From NCBI RefSeq assembly GCF_001643235.1, contig NZ_LQWY01000044.1, forward strand, positions 1 to 64,000: a stretch of DNA of 64,000 nt, read 5' to 3'. The notes beneath the pieces were generated by a model. It was given only the letters and a program-made list of their open reading frames with translations, did no database searches and had not been told where the DNA came from. The DNA comes from Domibacillus aminovorans. GTDB taxonomy: Bacteria; Bacillota; Bacilli; Bacillales; Domibacillaceae. The position numbers were made by a program, and so were the translations under genes. This document shows positions 16,562 through 26,255 of this stretch, piece by piece (the first letter of the stretch is position 1; every line of letters starts with the position of its first letter).

Positions 16562-17569
16562 ATGTTAGGTCAAGTAGAAATTGGAATCGACCTGGGAACA
16601 GCAAACTTGCTCGTTTACAGTAAAGATAAAGGGATTATTTTAAATGAACCATCCGTTGTTGCCATTGATGTGAATACGAAAAAAGTGCTTGCAGTCGGCA
16701 CAGATGCAAAAGAAATGATTGGGAAAACACCGGGACGAATTACTGCCGTACGTCCAATGAAAGATGGTGTCATTGCTGACTTTGATATCACGTCCGAAAT
16801 GTTAAAAGAATTAATGAAAAAAGCAAGCAAGGCAGCCGGCTTTACGATTCGTAAGCCGACCGTTGTCGTCTGCACACCGTCTGGCGCTACAAGTGTTGAA
16901 CGGCGTGCTATTCAAGATGCAATTAAATCAAGCGGTGCAAAAACCGTTCATTTAATTGAAGAGCCGATTGCCGCAGCAATCGGAGCTGACCTGCCTGTAG
17001 AAGAACCGATCGCCAACTTAGTCGTCGATATTGGCGGCGGTACGACAGAAGTTGCCATCATTTCATACGGCGGTGTTGTCTCGTGTAATTCAATTCGTCT
17101 TGCCGGTGATAAGCTAGATGAGGATATCGTTCAATATATTCGTAAAGCATACAATTTGTTAATTGGTGAAAGAACAGCTGAAAATGTCAAAATAAAGATC
17201 GGCTATGCACCAATCAAACATACTGAAGTGAAAATGGATGTGCGCGGACGCGACCTCGTCACAGGCCTGCCGAAAACAGTTGACGTCAGCTCTTATGAAA
17301 TTCAAAAAGCACTTCGCGAATCGTTGCTGGCCATTTTAGAAACAATCCGCGTCACACTTGAATCGTCTCCTCCTGAATTAAGCGGCGATATTGTTGACCG
17401 CGGCGTCGTCCTTAGCGGCGGCGGTGCTTTGCTAAATGGGATTCAAGAATGGCTTTCACAAGAAATTATCGTCCCTGTTCATCTTGCACCGAATCCACTT
17501 GAATCGGTGGCAATCGGTACCGGCCGCTCCCTTCACGTATTGAAAAAATTACAAAAAGTTACATCCTAA
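16562..17569 (+). CDS. mreBH: MreB-family actin homolog, MreBH-like
   Basis: A 335-aa bacterial actin that forms membrane-bound filaments guiding cell-wall synthesis. The start [17 protein letters not shown] was chosen because GGAGG lies 10 bp upstream; earlier in-frame codons would overlap the RBS. Phosphate-binding motifs IGIDLGTAN and [13 protein letters not shown], and the adenosine motif [12 protein letters not shown], are present. It stands alone, without mreC/mreD, and the sequence is closest to what I recall of Bacillus MreBH, which directs lytic enzymes to the sidewall. Mbl is the main alternative. Confidence 0.85.
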   Translation: MLGQVEIGIDLGTANLLVYSKDKGIILNEPSVVAIDVNTKKVLAVGTDAKEMIGKTPGRITAVRPMKDGVIADFDITSEMLKELMKKASKAAGFTIRKPTVVVCTPSGATSVERRAIQDAIKSSGAKTVHLIEEPIAAAIGADLPVEEPIANLVVDIGGGTTEVAIISYGGVVSCNSIRLAGDKLDEDIVQYIRKAYNLLIGERTAENVKIKIGYAPIKHTEVKMDVRGRDLVTGLPKTVDVSSYEIQKALRESLLAILETIRVTLESSPPELSGDIVDRGVVLSGGGALLNGIQEWLSQEIIVPVHLAPNPLESVAIGTGRSLHVLKKLQKVTS

Positions 17570-17578
17570 GTTAATAAA

Positions 17579-17628
17579 AGCAGCCTGACATGTTTGATTC
17601 ACAAAACATGTCAGGCTGCTTTTTTATC
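17579..17628. terminator. bidirectional terminator between mreBH and the EamA gene
   Basis: Long arms AGCAGCCTGACATGTTT and AAACATGTCAGGCTGCT followed by T6. The end of the minus-strand gene overlaps its right side. Confidence 0.9.
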
Positions 17629-18511
17629 TGTATGCCGCTCGCTTCGGTTTCCATTGCGGCAGCGTAATGGCTATTAAGATAATCAATATGCCTACGGTTT
17701 GAACAGTTGTGGCCTGTTCTCCGACGAACAGCCACGCTGCAACAACGGCAGCCGGCAGTTCTGCCGCACCACATATCGTTGCTGTTCCTGATCCAATTTG
17801 TGGCGTACCCGCTGCAAAAAACAGCACTGGAAGAACAGCTCCAAAAAGTCCACTCAACAGTCCATATTGCCACAGTCCACCTGTAAATGTCCCATCAATC
17901 AGAAAAGACGGGGAATTCATTATCAAAATAACAATTAAGCCCCCAATTGACATAAACAGACTCCGTTGTACAGCCGGCACACCTTTTCCTGAGCGACCGC
18001 TGAGGAATATAAATAGCGCAAAGGTTAATCCGCTTAATAATCCGCATAAAACACCAACGGGATGAGAAAACCATTCGATGGCCTCACCGGATCCAGACCG
18101 TGCAGCTAAAAATGTTCCAGTCCAGATCAAAACAACCGATATCACTGTGCTGCCTTTTGGTAACGTACGCATATGAATAGATTCAATAACAATGCCCATC
18201 CAGACAAATTGAAAAAGCAGAATGACTGCAGCAGATGCAGACAAATCTGCGATCGAAATCGCATAAAATAAGCCGGTTACACTTAAAAGAACTCCCGTAC
18301 CCAGCAGTTCTCCCCACTGTTTGATTGACATGTTTCTTTTGGGCATAAACAGCCATGCTGCAGCCAAAAAAATCACGCCTGTTAAATACTGCGCGCTAAC
18401 AATGTCTGAGGAACTGTAACCTGCATTTGAAGCCATTTTTATGATCGGTCCGTGCACCCCATAACTGCAGGCGCCTAACAATACCAAAAAGGAATAACCG
18501 AATCTTTTCAT
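17624..18511 (-). CDS. EamA/DMT-family transporter
   Basis: A 295-aa integral membrane protein with ten predicted helices in two EamA repeats, typical of drug/metabolite exporters. The start MKRFGYSFLVLLGACSYGVH was chosen because GAGAGGAGAG lies upstream of the ATG at 18509-18511; an extra 14 in-frame codons have no RBS. Characteristic features are the early Gly/Tyr-rich helix and the late ICGAAELPAAVVAAWLFVGE. The substrate cannot be told from sequence. It is a single gene, convergent with mreBH. Confidence 0.85.
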   Translation of the reverse strand: MKRFGYSFLVLLGACSYGVHGPIIKMASNAGYSSSDIVSAQYLTGVIFLAAAWLFMPKRNMSIKQWGELLGTGVLLSVTGLFYAISIADLSASAAVILLFQFVWMGIVIESIHMRTLPKGSTVISVVLIWTGTFLAARSGSGEAIEWFSHPVGVLCGLLSGLTFALFIFLSGRSGKGVPAVQRSLFMSIGGLIVILIMNSPSFLIDGTFTGGLWQYGLLSGLFGAVLPVLFFAAGTPQIGSGTATICGAAELPAAVVAAWLFVGEQATTVQTVGILIILIAITLPQWKPKRAAYR

Positions 18512-18601
18512 CCCCACTTCTCTCTCCTCTATCTCAGGTTTCTCTGTAGGCAAGTATACCTCTGAGTTGGCTGGGCCGTAAATACATTTTCCTTTTTACA
18601 G

Positions 18602-18650
18602 TTGACAAAAATGAGCATCGCTCATATAGTTAATTACATAAGTGATTAAC
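18602..18650 (+). promoter_or_regulatory. promoter and two palindromic operators of the GntR-ABC operon
   Basis: TTGACA (18602-18607), a 17-bp spacer and TATAGT (18625-18630), close to the sigma-A ideal. Within the spacer is ATGAGC-ATC-GCTCAT (18611-18625). Just past the -10 is a 22-bp palindrome, GTTAATTACAT/AAGTGATTAAC (18629-18650, 9 of 11 pairs). The second probably binds the GntR protein encoded first in the operon. Confidence 0.7.
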
Positions 18651-18678
18651 CAATCAACAAGATAAGGGGGGTTATCCA

Positions 18679-19050
18679 TTGAGTGCAAAACTGGACGATT
18701 CAAAACCGATTTTCATTCAAATTGCTGAAGAGCTGGAAAGTGGCATTTTAGACAATACATTTCCGGAAGGTAGCCGCGTTCCATCCACGAATGAATTTGC
18801 AGCGCATTATCAAATCAATCCGGCAACGGCCGCCAAAGGCATTAATCGGCTCGTTGATGAAGGCATTTTATTTAAAAAAAGGGGGATTGGCATGTTTGTA
18901 TCAGACGGAGCAAAAGAGCAAGTAGCCGGAAAACGGAAAACACAGTTTTATGAGACCTACATCGTACCGCTTATCAATGAAGCAGCCAAACTGGATATTT
19001 CCCAGGAAGAACTTGAATCGATGATTAAAAAAGGAGGACACTCGTCATGA
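18679..19050 (+). CDS. GntR family regulator, YtrA type
   Basis: A 123-aa GntR-family repressor of the short YtrA class, with a winged helix (PIFIQIAEELESGIL, then TNEFAAHYQINPATAAKGIN) and only a short C-terminal helix region instead of a ligand domain. It starts with TTG after an AAGGGGGG RBS. The stop overlaps the next gene's ATG by 4 bp, so it is co-transcribed and translationally coupled with an ABC transporter. YtrA regulators often control their own ABC operon in answer to cell-wall antibiotics. A palindrome over the promoter supports autoregulation. Confidence 0.88.
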   Translation: MSAKLDDSKPIFIQIAEELESGILDNTFPEGSRVPSTNEFAAHYQINPATAAKGINRLVDEGILFKKRGIGMFVSDGAKEQVAGKRKTQFYETYIVPLINEAAKLDISQEELESMIKKGGHSS

Positions 19051-19910
19051 ACGTTCAATTCGATAACGTGACGAAAAAATTCGGATCACAGACAGCATTA
19101 AACAGTCTATCTTTCACATTGAACGGACCCAAAATTGTTGGACTGCTCGGCCGAAACGGAGCCGGTAAAACAACGGCACTTAATATGATGGCCGGCTGCA
19201 TTTTTCCGGATAATGGGTCAATTGTTGTAAATGGATCATCACCATTTGCACAGCCAAACAATGTCTGTCTGATCAATGAAAGCGGAAATTTCAAAAAAGA
19301 TTTTTCGATTAAAGAAACATTAAAGTCTGCATCCCTCTTTTATCCAAATTGGGATCAAAAACGGGCAGAAGAACTCCTTGATCTCTTTCATTTAAAAAAA
19401 TCCAAAAAAGTAAAAAGCTTGTCCAAGGGAATGGAGTCGGGGCTCGGCATTACGGTTGGATTGGCCAGCTATTCACCGGTGACGATTTTCGATGAACCAT
19501 ACATCGGACTCGATGCCGCCGCGCGCAGCCGTTTTTATGACTTATTAATAGAAGAATACGAACGCCAGCCACGTCTGTTCATCCTCTCTACCCATCTCAT
19601 TGATGAGGCAGCAAAATTATTTGAAGATGTGTTTATCATTCATAAGGGGGCCCTTCTTCTTCATCAAGACGTGGAAACATTACGTTCGATGAGCTTTTCG
19701 ATTACCGGGACGAAAAAAGATGTGACAGAATACTTGAATGGAAAAGCACCCATCCATCGTAAAGAATTTGCCGGACGCGCAACAGCTTACGTATATGGTT
19801 CTGAATGGAACCGCCATGAAGCGGAACTGTACCGTCTTGACACAGATTCAATTCCGATTCAAGAGCTAATGGTTCACTTAACCGATTCTCACACAGGAGG
19901 TAAAAAATGA
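19047..19910 (+). CDS. ABC transporter ATP-binding protein, YtrB-like
   Basis: A 287-aa ABC ATPase. The Walker A is GLLGRNGAGKTT (near residue 38). The signature is unusual, LSKGMESGLG instead of LSGGQ, as in YtrB-type and some antibiotic-related transporters. Walker B is VTIFDEPYIGLD and the switch histidine is in ILSTHLIDEA. Translation is coupled on both sides by 4-bp overlaps, to the GntR gene and to the permease. It should energise the following membrane protein. The substrate is unknown; cell-envelope stress is the usual context of this subfamily. Confidence 0.9.
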   Translation: MNVQFDNVTKKFGSQTALNSLSFTLNGPKIVGLLGRNGAGKTTALNMMAGCIFPDNGSIVVNGSSPFAQPNNVCLINESGNFKKDFSIKETLKSASLFYPNWDQKRAEELLDLFHLKKSKKVKSLSKGMESGLGITVGLASYSPVTIFDEPYIGLDAAARSRFYDLLIEEYERQPRLFILSTHLIDEAAKLFEDVFIIHKGALLLHQDVETLRSMSFSITGTKKDVTEYLNGKAPIHRKEFAGRATAYVYGSEWNRHEAELYRLDTDSIPIQELMVHLTDSHTGGKK

Positions 19911-20614
19911 TGAACAACATAAAAGCGGTTATTCACTACGAATGGACTGGAACGAAAAAAGCAGCCAGTGTGTTTTGGATCATTCTCGGTAGCACGGTGC
20001 TGCTTTCCATTATCTCTGCTTATTCGTTTACCGACGGCGAAGTGTATATGGGCGGCACATCGATTGCGTTATTCGCTTATTTGACGATTACCGGATTTAT
20101 TGCCGTAAAAGACAGCATGTCGTACTGTATACAACGCGGCGCCACCCGCAATCAGTTTTTAGCCGGTATCGGGCTTTCGTTTCTCGTTACTTCGATTATA
20201 ATGGCAGTTATTCACACGATTTTAGTGGAATTAGCCATCCTGGTGACAAAAGACTTTTTGAATTTGAAAACCGTTCACTTTTTCAGATTATCAGATTTAC
20301 TGTCAACATCCCCTTCTTTTTTGAGCGCAACGGTTGTTGACATGTTACTCTCTTTCTTTTGTCTCGCCACAGCATTTTTAATCGGAGCAATCTTCTTTCG
20401 ATTCGGCAAAACGATTGGTCTTTCGTTTTTAGCTTTTTCTGGTCTAATATTGATGAACGCTTCTATTCAAACAAAAATCGGATCATTTCTTTTCGGTGAT
20501 TCTAGCAATGCCATCTTGATGGATTTTGTTATCTTGTTTTTCCTTGGCGTTATTTGTTTTTTTATTACTTGGCTGATCATTCGAAAAACGTCGATTCACC
20601 CGTCTATACAGTGA
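19907..20614 (+). CDS. ABC transporter permease
   Basis: A 235-aa membrane protein with about six hydrophobic segments (near 20-37, 50-62, 90-115, 142-170, 175-190, 205-225). The sequence is not conserved enough to name a family, but its place directly after the ATPase with a 4-bp overlap and a GGAGG RBS shows it is the membrane partner. It ends the GntR-ABC operon. The region after it carries the promoter of the next unit. Confidence 0.8.
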   Translation: MMNNIKAVIHYEWTGTKKAASVFWIILGSTVLLSIISAYSFTDGEVYMGGTSIALFAYLTITGFIAVKDSMSYCIQRGATRNQFLAGIGLSFLVTSIIMAVIHTILVELAILVTKDFLNLKTVHFFRLSDLLSTSPSFLSATVVDMLLSFFCLATAFLIGAIFFRFGKTIGLSFLAFSGLILMNASIQTKIGSFLFGDSSNAILMDFVILFFLGVICFFITWLIIRKTSIHPSIQ

Positions 20615-20623
20615 AAATTGTTC

Positions 20624-20652
20624 TTGACTGAACCGATACGACACGATATGAT
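20624..20652 (+). promoter_or_regulatory. sigma-A promoter of the SAM riboswitch unit
   Basis: TTGACT (20624-20629), a 17-bp spacer and TATGAT (20647-20652), about 35 bp before the S-box aptamer. Confidence 0.8.
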
Positions 20653-20686
20653 AATTTTAATTATTCATATAATTTAATAGCCAATT

Positions 20687-20852
20687 CTTATCAAGAGAAG
20701 CTGAGGGTACTGGCCCACGGACGCTTCAGCAACCAGCCGAGACAGGTCAGGTGCTAAATCCAGCAGACTACTAAATTTAAGTCTGGAAGATGAGAAGGAA
20801 CGGACAACACATACATGTTGAAAAGCCTTCTTGCATTTAGGAAGGCTTTTTT
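20687..20852 (+). ncRNA. SAM (S-box) riboswitch with terminator
   Basis: The aptamer begins CTTATCAAGAGAAGCTGAGG and contains the conserved GGTACTGGCCC, CTTCAGCAACC and GGTCAGGTGCTAA elements. The terminator AAAAGCCTTC (20821-20830)/GAAGGCTTTT (20841-20850) plus T-run follows. When SAM is abundant transcription should stop before yitJ-metH. This matches their role in methionine synthesis. Confidence 0.96.
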
Positions 20853-20882
20853 CAGTTCAAATATAGAGAGGACGTTTACAAT

Positions 20883-22742
20883 ATGACATTACTCGACAGG
20901 CTCAAAACAGACGTGCTTACCGCTGATGGAGCGATGGGCACGCTTTTATATTCACACGGCATTGACTTTTGCTATGAAGAATTAAATACAGAAAAGCCCG
21001 AAATCATTGAAAAAATTCATAAAGACTACATTGCAGCAGGTGCTGATGTTATTCAAACGAATACGTATGGGGCCAATGCGATTAAGCTTGCCCGTTATGG
21101 CATTGAAAACCGATCACGTGAATTGAATACAGCGGCGATCGAGATTGCAAAAAAGGCAGCTGCACCGGGCGGACAGTTCGTTCTCGGTACAATCGGAGGT
21201 ATTCGTGGGATCCGTAAAAGCACCGCAACAAATGCGGAAATTATCGCCTCGGTCCGTGAACAAGCAGAAAGTCTTCTCTCCGGCGACCCTGATGGTATTT
21301 TATTTGAAACGTATTACGATTTTGATGAATTGTCTGACTCGGTCAAGCTGCTGCGTACAATGAGCGATGTTCCGATTATCGCCCAGGTATCGATGCATGA
21401 ACCAGGCGTTTTGCAAAATGGATTGTCATTAAATGAAGCGTTGCACCGTCTTGAAGGAATTGGTGCTGATGTTGTTGGCGTTAACTGCCGCCTCGGTCCT
21501 TTTCATACGCTTCAAGCATTTGAAGACGTAACACTGCCTGAAAAAGCATTCCTATCCGCGTATCCGAATGCGAGTCTTCTCGATGTAGAAGACGGCCGGA
21601 TCGTTTATGAATCAGAAGCGGATTATTTCGGCCGTGCTGCCGTCCTTTTGAGAAATGAAGGTGTCCGGTTGATCGGCGGCTGCTGCGGTACGACGCCGAA
21701 ACATATAGAAGCAGCGAAAAAACGGCTGGTCGGTCTTCCTCCTTTAACGGAGAAAAAGGTAAAAACGAAAAAACCGATTGTCATTCAAGAAGCAAAGCCT
21801 AGCACAGACGTATCGATTTGTGAAAAAGCGAAAACAGCACGGACTGTGATCGTTGAACTTGATACACCAAAAACATTGCTCACAGAAAAATTCATTGAAG
21901 GTGCCAATAAATTGTATGACGCAGGCGTCGATGCCGTCACAATGGCAGACAACTCGCTTGCTTCTCCACGCATCAGCAATATGGCGATGGGTGCAACATT
22001 AAAATTACAACATGATGTCCGCTCACTTGTCCATATTACGTGCCGTGACCACAATTTAATCGGTCTGCAGTCTCATTTAATGGGGCTTGACGCGCTCGGT
22101 CTTCATGACGTGCTTGCGATTACCGGTGATCCAACAAAAATAGGCGACTTCCCAGGTGCGACGGATGTCTATGACGTATCAAGCCCTGAACTCATTCAGC
22201 TTATTAAACAGTTGAATGATGGGATTTCATTTTCTGGTAAACCGCTCAAAAAGAAAGCTAATTTTTCCGTTGCGGCGGCGTTCAATCCAAATGTTCGCGT
22301 TCTTGACCGAGCCGTCAAGCGATTGGAGAAGAAAATTGAATGTGGTGCGGATTATTTTATTACACAGCCGGTATTTACGAAAGAAAAAATTGTCGACGTA
22401 TATGAAGCCACAAAACATTTATCAACACCTATATTCATCGGAATTATGCCATTAACAAGTATGCGCAATGCGGAATTTCTGCACCATGAAGTGCCCGGTA
22501 TTAAATTATCAGATGAGACACTTGAGAGAATGCGTGCATGCGGCGATGATCAAGAGCGTGCTGCCAAAGAAGGTATACAAATTGCGAAAGAACTGCTTGA
22601 TACAGCAGCACAAATTTTTAACGGAATATACATTATTACGCCGTTTTTACGTTATGATATGTCTATGGAATTAATTCATTATATAAATGAACTGGATGCA
22701 CTAAAAGAGAGAGGGATTGTTCATGCAGACTCATCAAATTGA
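20883..22742 (+). CDS. yitJ: homocysteine S-methyltransferase / methylenetetrahydrofolate reductase fusion
   Basis: A 619-aa two-domain enzyme of methionine synthesis. Residues 1 to about 285 are a homocysteine methyltransferase domain with zinc-binding VNCRLG and GGCCGTTP. Residues about 310-605 are a MetF-like flavoprotein domain that reduces methylene-THF to methyl-THF (CRDHNLIGLQSHLMGL, ITGDP, FFITQPVF-like segment). The methyl-THF product feeds the next gene, metH, whose start overlaps this gene's end. Expression is under the SAM riboswitch. Confidence 0.95.
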   Translation: MTLLDRLKTDVLTADGAMGTLLYSHGIDFCYEELNTEKPEIIEKIHKDYIAAGADVIQTNTYGANAIKLARYGIENRSRELNTAAIEIAKKAAAPGGQFVLGTIGGIRGIRKSTATNAEIIASVREQAESLLSGDPDGILFETYYDFDELSDSVKLLRTMSDVPIIAQVSMHEPGVLQNGLSLNEALHRLEGIGADVVGVNCRLGPFHTLQAFEDVTLPEKAFLSAYPNASLLDVEDGRIVYESEADYFGRAAVLLRNEGVRLIGGCCGTTPKHIEAAKKRLVGLPPLTEKKVKTKKPIVIQEAKPSTDVSICEKAKTARTVIVELDTPKTLLTEKFIEGANKLYDAGVDAVTMADNSLASPRISNMAMGATLKLQHDVRSLVHITCRDHNLIGLQSHLMGLDALGLHDVLAITGDPTKIGDFPGATDVYDVSSPELIQLIKQLNDGISFSGKPLKKKANFSVAAAFNPNVRVLDRAVKRLEKKIECGADYFITQPVFTKEKIVDVYEATKHLSTPIFIGIMPLTSMRNAEFLHHEVPGIKLSDETLERMRACGDDQERAAKEGIQIAKELLDTAAQIFNGIYIITPFLRYDMSMELIHYINELDALKERGIVHADSSN

Positions 22743-25700
22743 GAAAGAACTTCAAAAGAGAATACTCCTGATTGATGGAGCAATGGGAACAATGCTGCAA
22801 AACGCCGATTTAACGCCGGAAGATTTCGGTGGGGAAGAATACGATGGCTGTAACGAGAACTTGAACTTAACAAAACCGGAAGTGCTTGAACGTATTCACC
22901 GTGAATATTTAGAAGCCGGTGCAGATATTATTGCAACAAATACATTTGGCGGAACTCCTGTCGTACTAAATGAATACGATCTTGGTGATAAAGCGTATGA
23001 AATTAACTTACGTGCTGTTGAAATTGCCCGCAAGGTCGTCGATGAATTTTCAACACCAGAATGGCCGCGATTCGTTGCCGGTGCCATTGGACCAACGACA
23101 AAGACGTTGTCCGTTACAGGAGGCATTACGTTTGACGAACTCGTCGATAACTTTGAATTACAGGCGAAAGCACTTATTGAAGGCGGTTCTGACTTGATTT
23201 TAATGGAAACAAGTCAAGATATGCTGAATGTGAAAGCCGGCACTCTTGGGATTAGACGGGCGTTTGACGCAGCCGGAAAAGAACTGCCAGTCATGATTTC
23301 TGGCACAATTGAGCCGATGGGCACAACACTTGCCGGACAAAATATTGAAGCATTCTACATTTCAATTGAACATATTAAACCATTGTCAGTTGGATTGAAC
23401 TGTGCGACAGGTCCAGAGTTTATGACCGACCACATCCGTTCTCTCTCCGATCTGGCAACAAGCTATGTAAGTTGTTACCCGAATGCCGGTCTTCCGGATG
23501 AAGAAGGTAATTATCACGAATCACCTGAATCGTTATCCAAAAAGCTCGGAGCATTTGCCGATAAAGGCTGGTTAAATATTGTGGGCGGCTGCTGTGGAAC
23601 GACACCGGAACATATTCGTGTCATGCGCGAAGTAGTAAAAGATAAAGCGCCACGTACAACTCCTGAGAATCCTCATGGCCACGCCGTTTCCGGTATTGAG
23701 CCGCTTTTATATGATGATTCCATGCGTCCTCTGTTTATCGGTGAGCGTACAAATGTGATCGGTTCACGTAAATTTAAACGGTTGATTGTGGAAGGCAAAT
23801 TTGAAGAAGCAGCTGAAGTTGCCCGTGCACAAGTAAAAGGCGGCGCACACGTTATTGATATTTGTCTCGCAAACCCTGATCGTGAAGAACTAGAAGACAT
23901 GACTAATTTTATGAAAGAAGTCGTCAAAAAGGTAAAAGTGCCACTTGTTATTGACTCAACGGACGAGAAAGTCATTGAAGAAGCCTTAAAGTTTTCACAA
24001 GGGAAAGCCATTATTAACTCCATTAACTTAGAAGATGGTGAAGAACGGTTCGATGCTGTTATGCCGCTTGTAAAACAGTACGGAGCAGCCGTTGTTGTCG
24101 GCACAATCGATGAAGTTGGGATGGCAGTTACGCGCGAACGGAAACTTGAAATTGCTATTCGTTCACATGACTTGCTCGTTCAAAAATGGGGACTTGCACC
24201 GGAAGATATCATTTTCGATCCGCTCGTCTTCCCTGTCGGCACTGGTGATGAGCAATATATCGGTTCTGCTGTTGAAACGATTGAAGGTATTCGCCTTATT
24301 AAAGAAAAACTGCCGAATTGTTTAACCGTTCTCGGAGTCAGTAACGTCTCATTCGGCCTTCCTCCCGTCGGCCGTGAAGTATTGAATGCTGTGTATTTGT
24401 ACCACTGTACGCAGGCTGGACTTGACTATGCAATCGTCAACACGGAAAAATTGGAGCGTTACGCATCAATTCCAGAAGCAGAAATTAAAATGGCGAACGA
24501 CTTGTTGTTTACAACGACAGATGACACGCTCGCGGACTTTACTAACTTTTACCGTGGTATGAAAAAAGAGATAAAAGAAGCAGACATTCCAAAAACGGTG
24601 CCCGAGCGCTTAAGCTACTATGTCGTCGAAGGAACGAAAGAAGGCCTTCTTCTCGATCTTGAAGCAGCACGTGATATGTACGACGAACCACTCGATATTA
24701 TTAATGGCCCGCTCATGAAAGGGATGGCTGAAGTTGGCCGGCTGTTCAATGATAACCAGCTAATCGTTGCTGAAGTACTGCAGAGCGCCGAAGTGATGAA
24801 AGCGTCGGTTTCCTACCTTGAGCAATTTATGGAGAAAAAAGAAGATGATTCCGGTAAAGGAAAAGTTATTCTCGCTACTGTAAAAGGCGACGTGCATGAT
24901 ATCGGAAAAAACCTTGTCGATATTATTTTGAGCAACAACGGTTTCAAAGTCATTGATGTCGGAATTAAAGTAACGCCGGCAAAATTAATTGAGGTCATCC
25001 GGAAAGAAAAGCCGGATATGGTCGGATTGTCTGGATTGCTCGTCAAATCAGCCCAGCAAATGGTCATCACCGCACAAGACTTTAAAGATGCTGATATTAA
25101 CGTACCTATTCTTGTTGGCGGCGCCGCATTGTCACGACGATTCACTGAAACGAAAATTTCCCCTCAATATGAAGGTCCCGTTCTTTATGCAAAAGATGCG
25201 ATGGATGGTCTTGATCTTGCGAACCGCCTGCAAAACGCTGAACAAAAAGTCGGGCTTCTGCAGGATTTGGAAGATAAAAAAGAAAAACGGAAAGAAATTG
25301 AAGCATACCGTGACGAACGAAAAGAGCAGGCTGTTGCTGTGGCACCGAAACCGGTCAAAACAGTTCGTGAAGATGCTCCTGTTCTCGTGCCGCGTGATAC
25401 ACGTCGCCGTGTTTTGCCGGATTACTCTATCGCCCATTTAAAGCCATATGTGAATATGCAGACATTGATCGGCCATCATCTCGGCATGAAAGGTAATGTG
25501 AAAAATTTGTTAGCTGAGCAAAATGAAAAGGCTATCCAGCTTCACGAAACAGTAACAGGCTTCTTAAATGACGGCGGGTTGAAAACGGCTGCTGTCTATC
25601 AATTCTTCCCTGCTCAGTCTCAAGGGGATGATGTCATCATTTACGATCCAGCCGATTCAAAAACAGAAATTGAGCGGTTTACATTCCCGCGTCAAATGAA

Positions 25701-26163
25701 AGAACCATTCCTCTGTCTCTCTGATTATTTAAAACCTGTTGAAAGCGGCGAAATGGATTACGTCGGATTTTTCGTTGTAACTGCTGGATTCGGTGTTCGT
25801 AATCAAGCAATGAAACTTCGCGATGAAGGTAAATTTCTTGATAGCCATGCACTCCAGTCAACTGCACTGGAACTAGCTGAAGGTTTTGCAGAGCGTATTC
25901 ATCAGGAAATGCGTGACCAGTGGGGCTTCCCTGATCCAATCGATTTCACAATGCGAGATCGTTTCGCGGCGAAGTATCAGGGACAGCGTTTCTCATTCGG
26001 CTACCCTGCCTGTCCGAACCTTGAAGACCAAGAAAAATTGTTCGGCTTGTTGAAACCAGAAGAAGTCGGTGTCAACTTGACAGAAGGCTATATGATGGAA
26101 CCGGAAGCATCGGTATCAGCGATTGTCTTCGCTCACCCGGATGCACGCTATTTCAACGTATAA
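22723..26163 (+). CDS. metH: cobalamin-dependent methionine synthase
   Basis: Transfers methyl from methyl-THF to homocysteine through methylcobalamin. I chose the ATG at 22723 (MQTHQIEKELQKR), preceded by AGAGAGAGGG, over a TTG two codons earlier; it overlaps yitJ by 20 bp. The 1146-aa protein has all MetH modules: homocysteine domain (GGCCGTTPEH, near 300), pterin domain (about 345-620), cap and B12 domain (about 650-870) with GDVHDIGKN, whose His binds cobalt, and the C-terminal reactivation domain (about 900-1140). It needs B12, which links it to the corrinoid salvage operon at 52-63 kb. Confidence 0.97.
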   Translation: MQTHQIEKELQKRILLIDGAMGTMLQNADLTPEDFGGEEYDGCNENLNLTKPEVLERIHREYLEAGADIIATNTFGGTPVVLNEYDLGDKAYEINLRAVEIARKVVDEFSTPEWPRFVAGAIGPTTKTLSVTGGITFDELVDNFELQAKALIEGGSDLILMETSQDMLNVKAGTLGIRRAFDAAGKELPVMISGTIEPMGTTLAGQNIEAFYISIEHIKPLSVGLNCATGPEFMTDHIRSLSDLATSYVSCYPNAGLPDEEGNYHESPESLSKKLGAFADKGWLNIVGGCCGTTPEHIRVMREVVKDKAPRTTPENPHGHAVSGIEPLLYDDSMRPLFIGERTNVIGSRKFKRLIVEGKFEEAAEVARAQVKGGAHVIDICLANPDREELEDMTNFMKEVVKKVKVPLVIDSTDEKVIEEALKFSQGKAIINSINLEDGEERFDAVMPLVKQYGAAVVVGTIDEVGMAVTRERKLEIAIRSHDLLVQKWGLAPEDIIFDPLVFPVGTGDEQYIGSAVETIEGIRLIKEKLPNCLTVLGVSNVSFGLPPVGREVLNAVYLYHCTQAGLDYAIVNTEKLERYASIPEAEIKMANDLLFTTTDDTLADFTNFYRGMKKEIKEADIPKTVPERLSYYVVEGTKEGLLLDLEAARDMYDEPLDIINGPLMKGMAEVGRLFNDNQLIVAEVLQSAEVMKASVSYLEQFMEKKEDDSGKGKVILATVKGDVHDIGKNLVDIILSNNGFKVIDVGIKVTPAKLIEVIRKEKPDMVGLSGLLVKSAQQMVITAQDFKDADINVPILVGGAALSRRFTETKISPQYEGPVLYAKDAMDGLDLANRLQNAEQKVGLLQDLEDKKEKRKEIEAYRDERKEQAVAVAPKPVKTVREDAPVLVPRDTRRRVLPDYSIAHLKPYVNMQTLIGHHLGMKGNVKNLLAEQNEKAIQLHETVTGFLNDGGLKTAAVYQFFPAQSQGDDVIIYDPADSKTEIERFTFPRQMKEPFLCLSDYLKPVESGEMDYVGFFVVTAGFGVRNQAMKLRDEGKFLDSHALQSTALELAEGFAERIHQEMRDQWGFPDPIDFTMRDRFAAKYQGQRFSFGYPACPNLEDQEKLFGLLKPEEVGVNLTEGYMMEPEASVSAIVFAHPDARYFNV

Positions 26164-26167
26164 TAAA

Positions 26168-26205
26168 AAGAATCCCGCTGTGAGCACTCACAGCGGGATT
26201 CTTAT
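26168..26205 (+). terminator. terminator of yitJ-metH
   Basis: AGAATCCCGCTGTGAG pairs perfectly with CTCACAGCGGGATTCT around a 2-nt centre. Confidence 0.9.
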
Positions 26206-26255
26206 ATTAAAGGCGGAACACCAGAAAAACTTTAGCCAACTCCCGCCATCATCTG

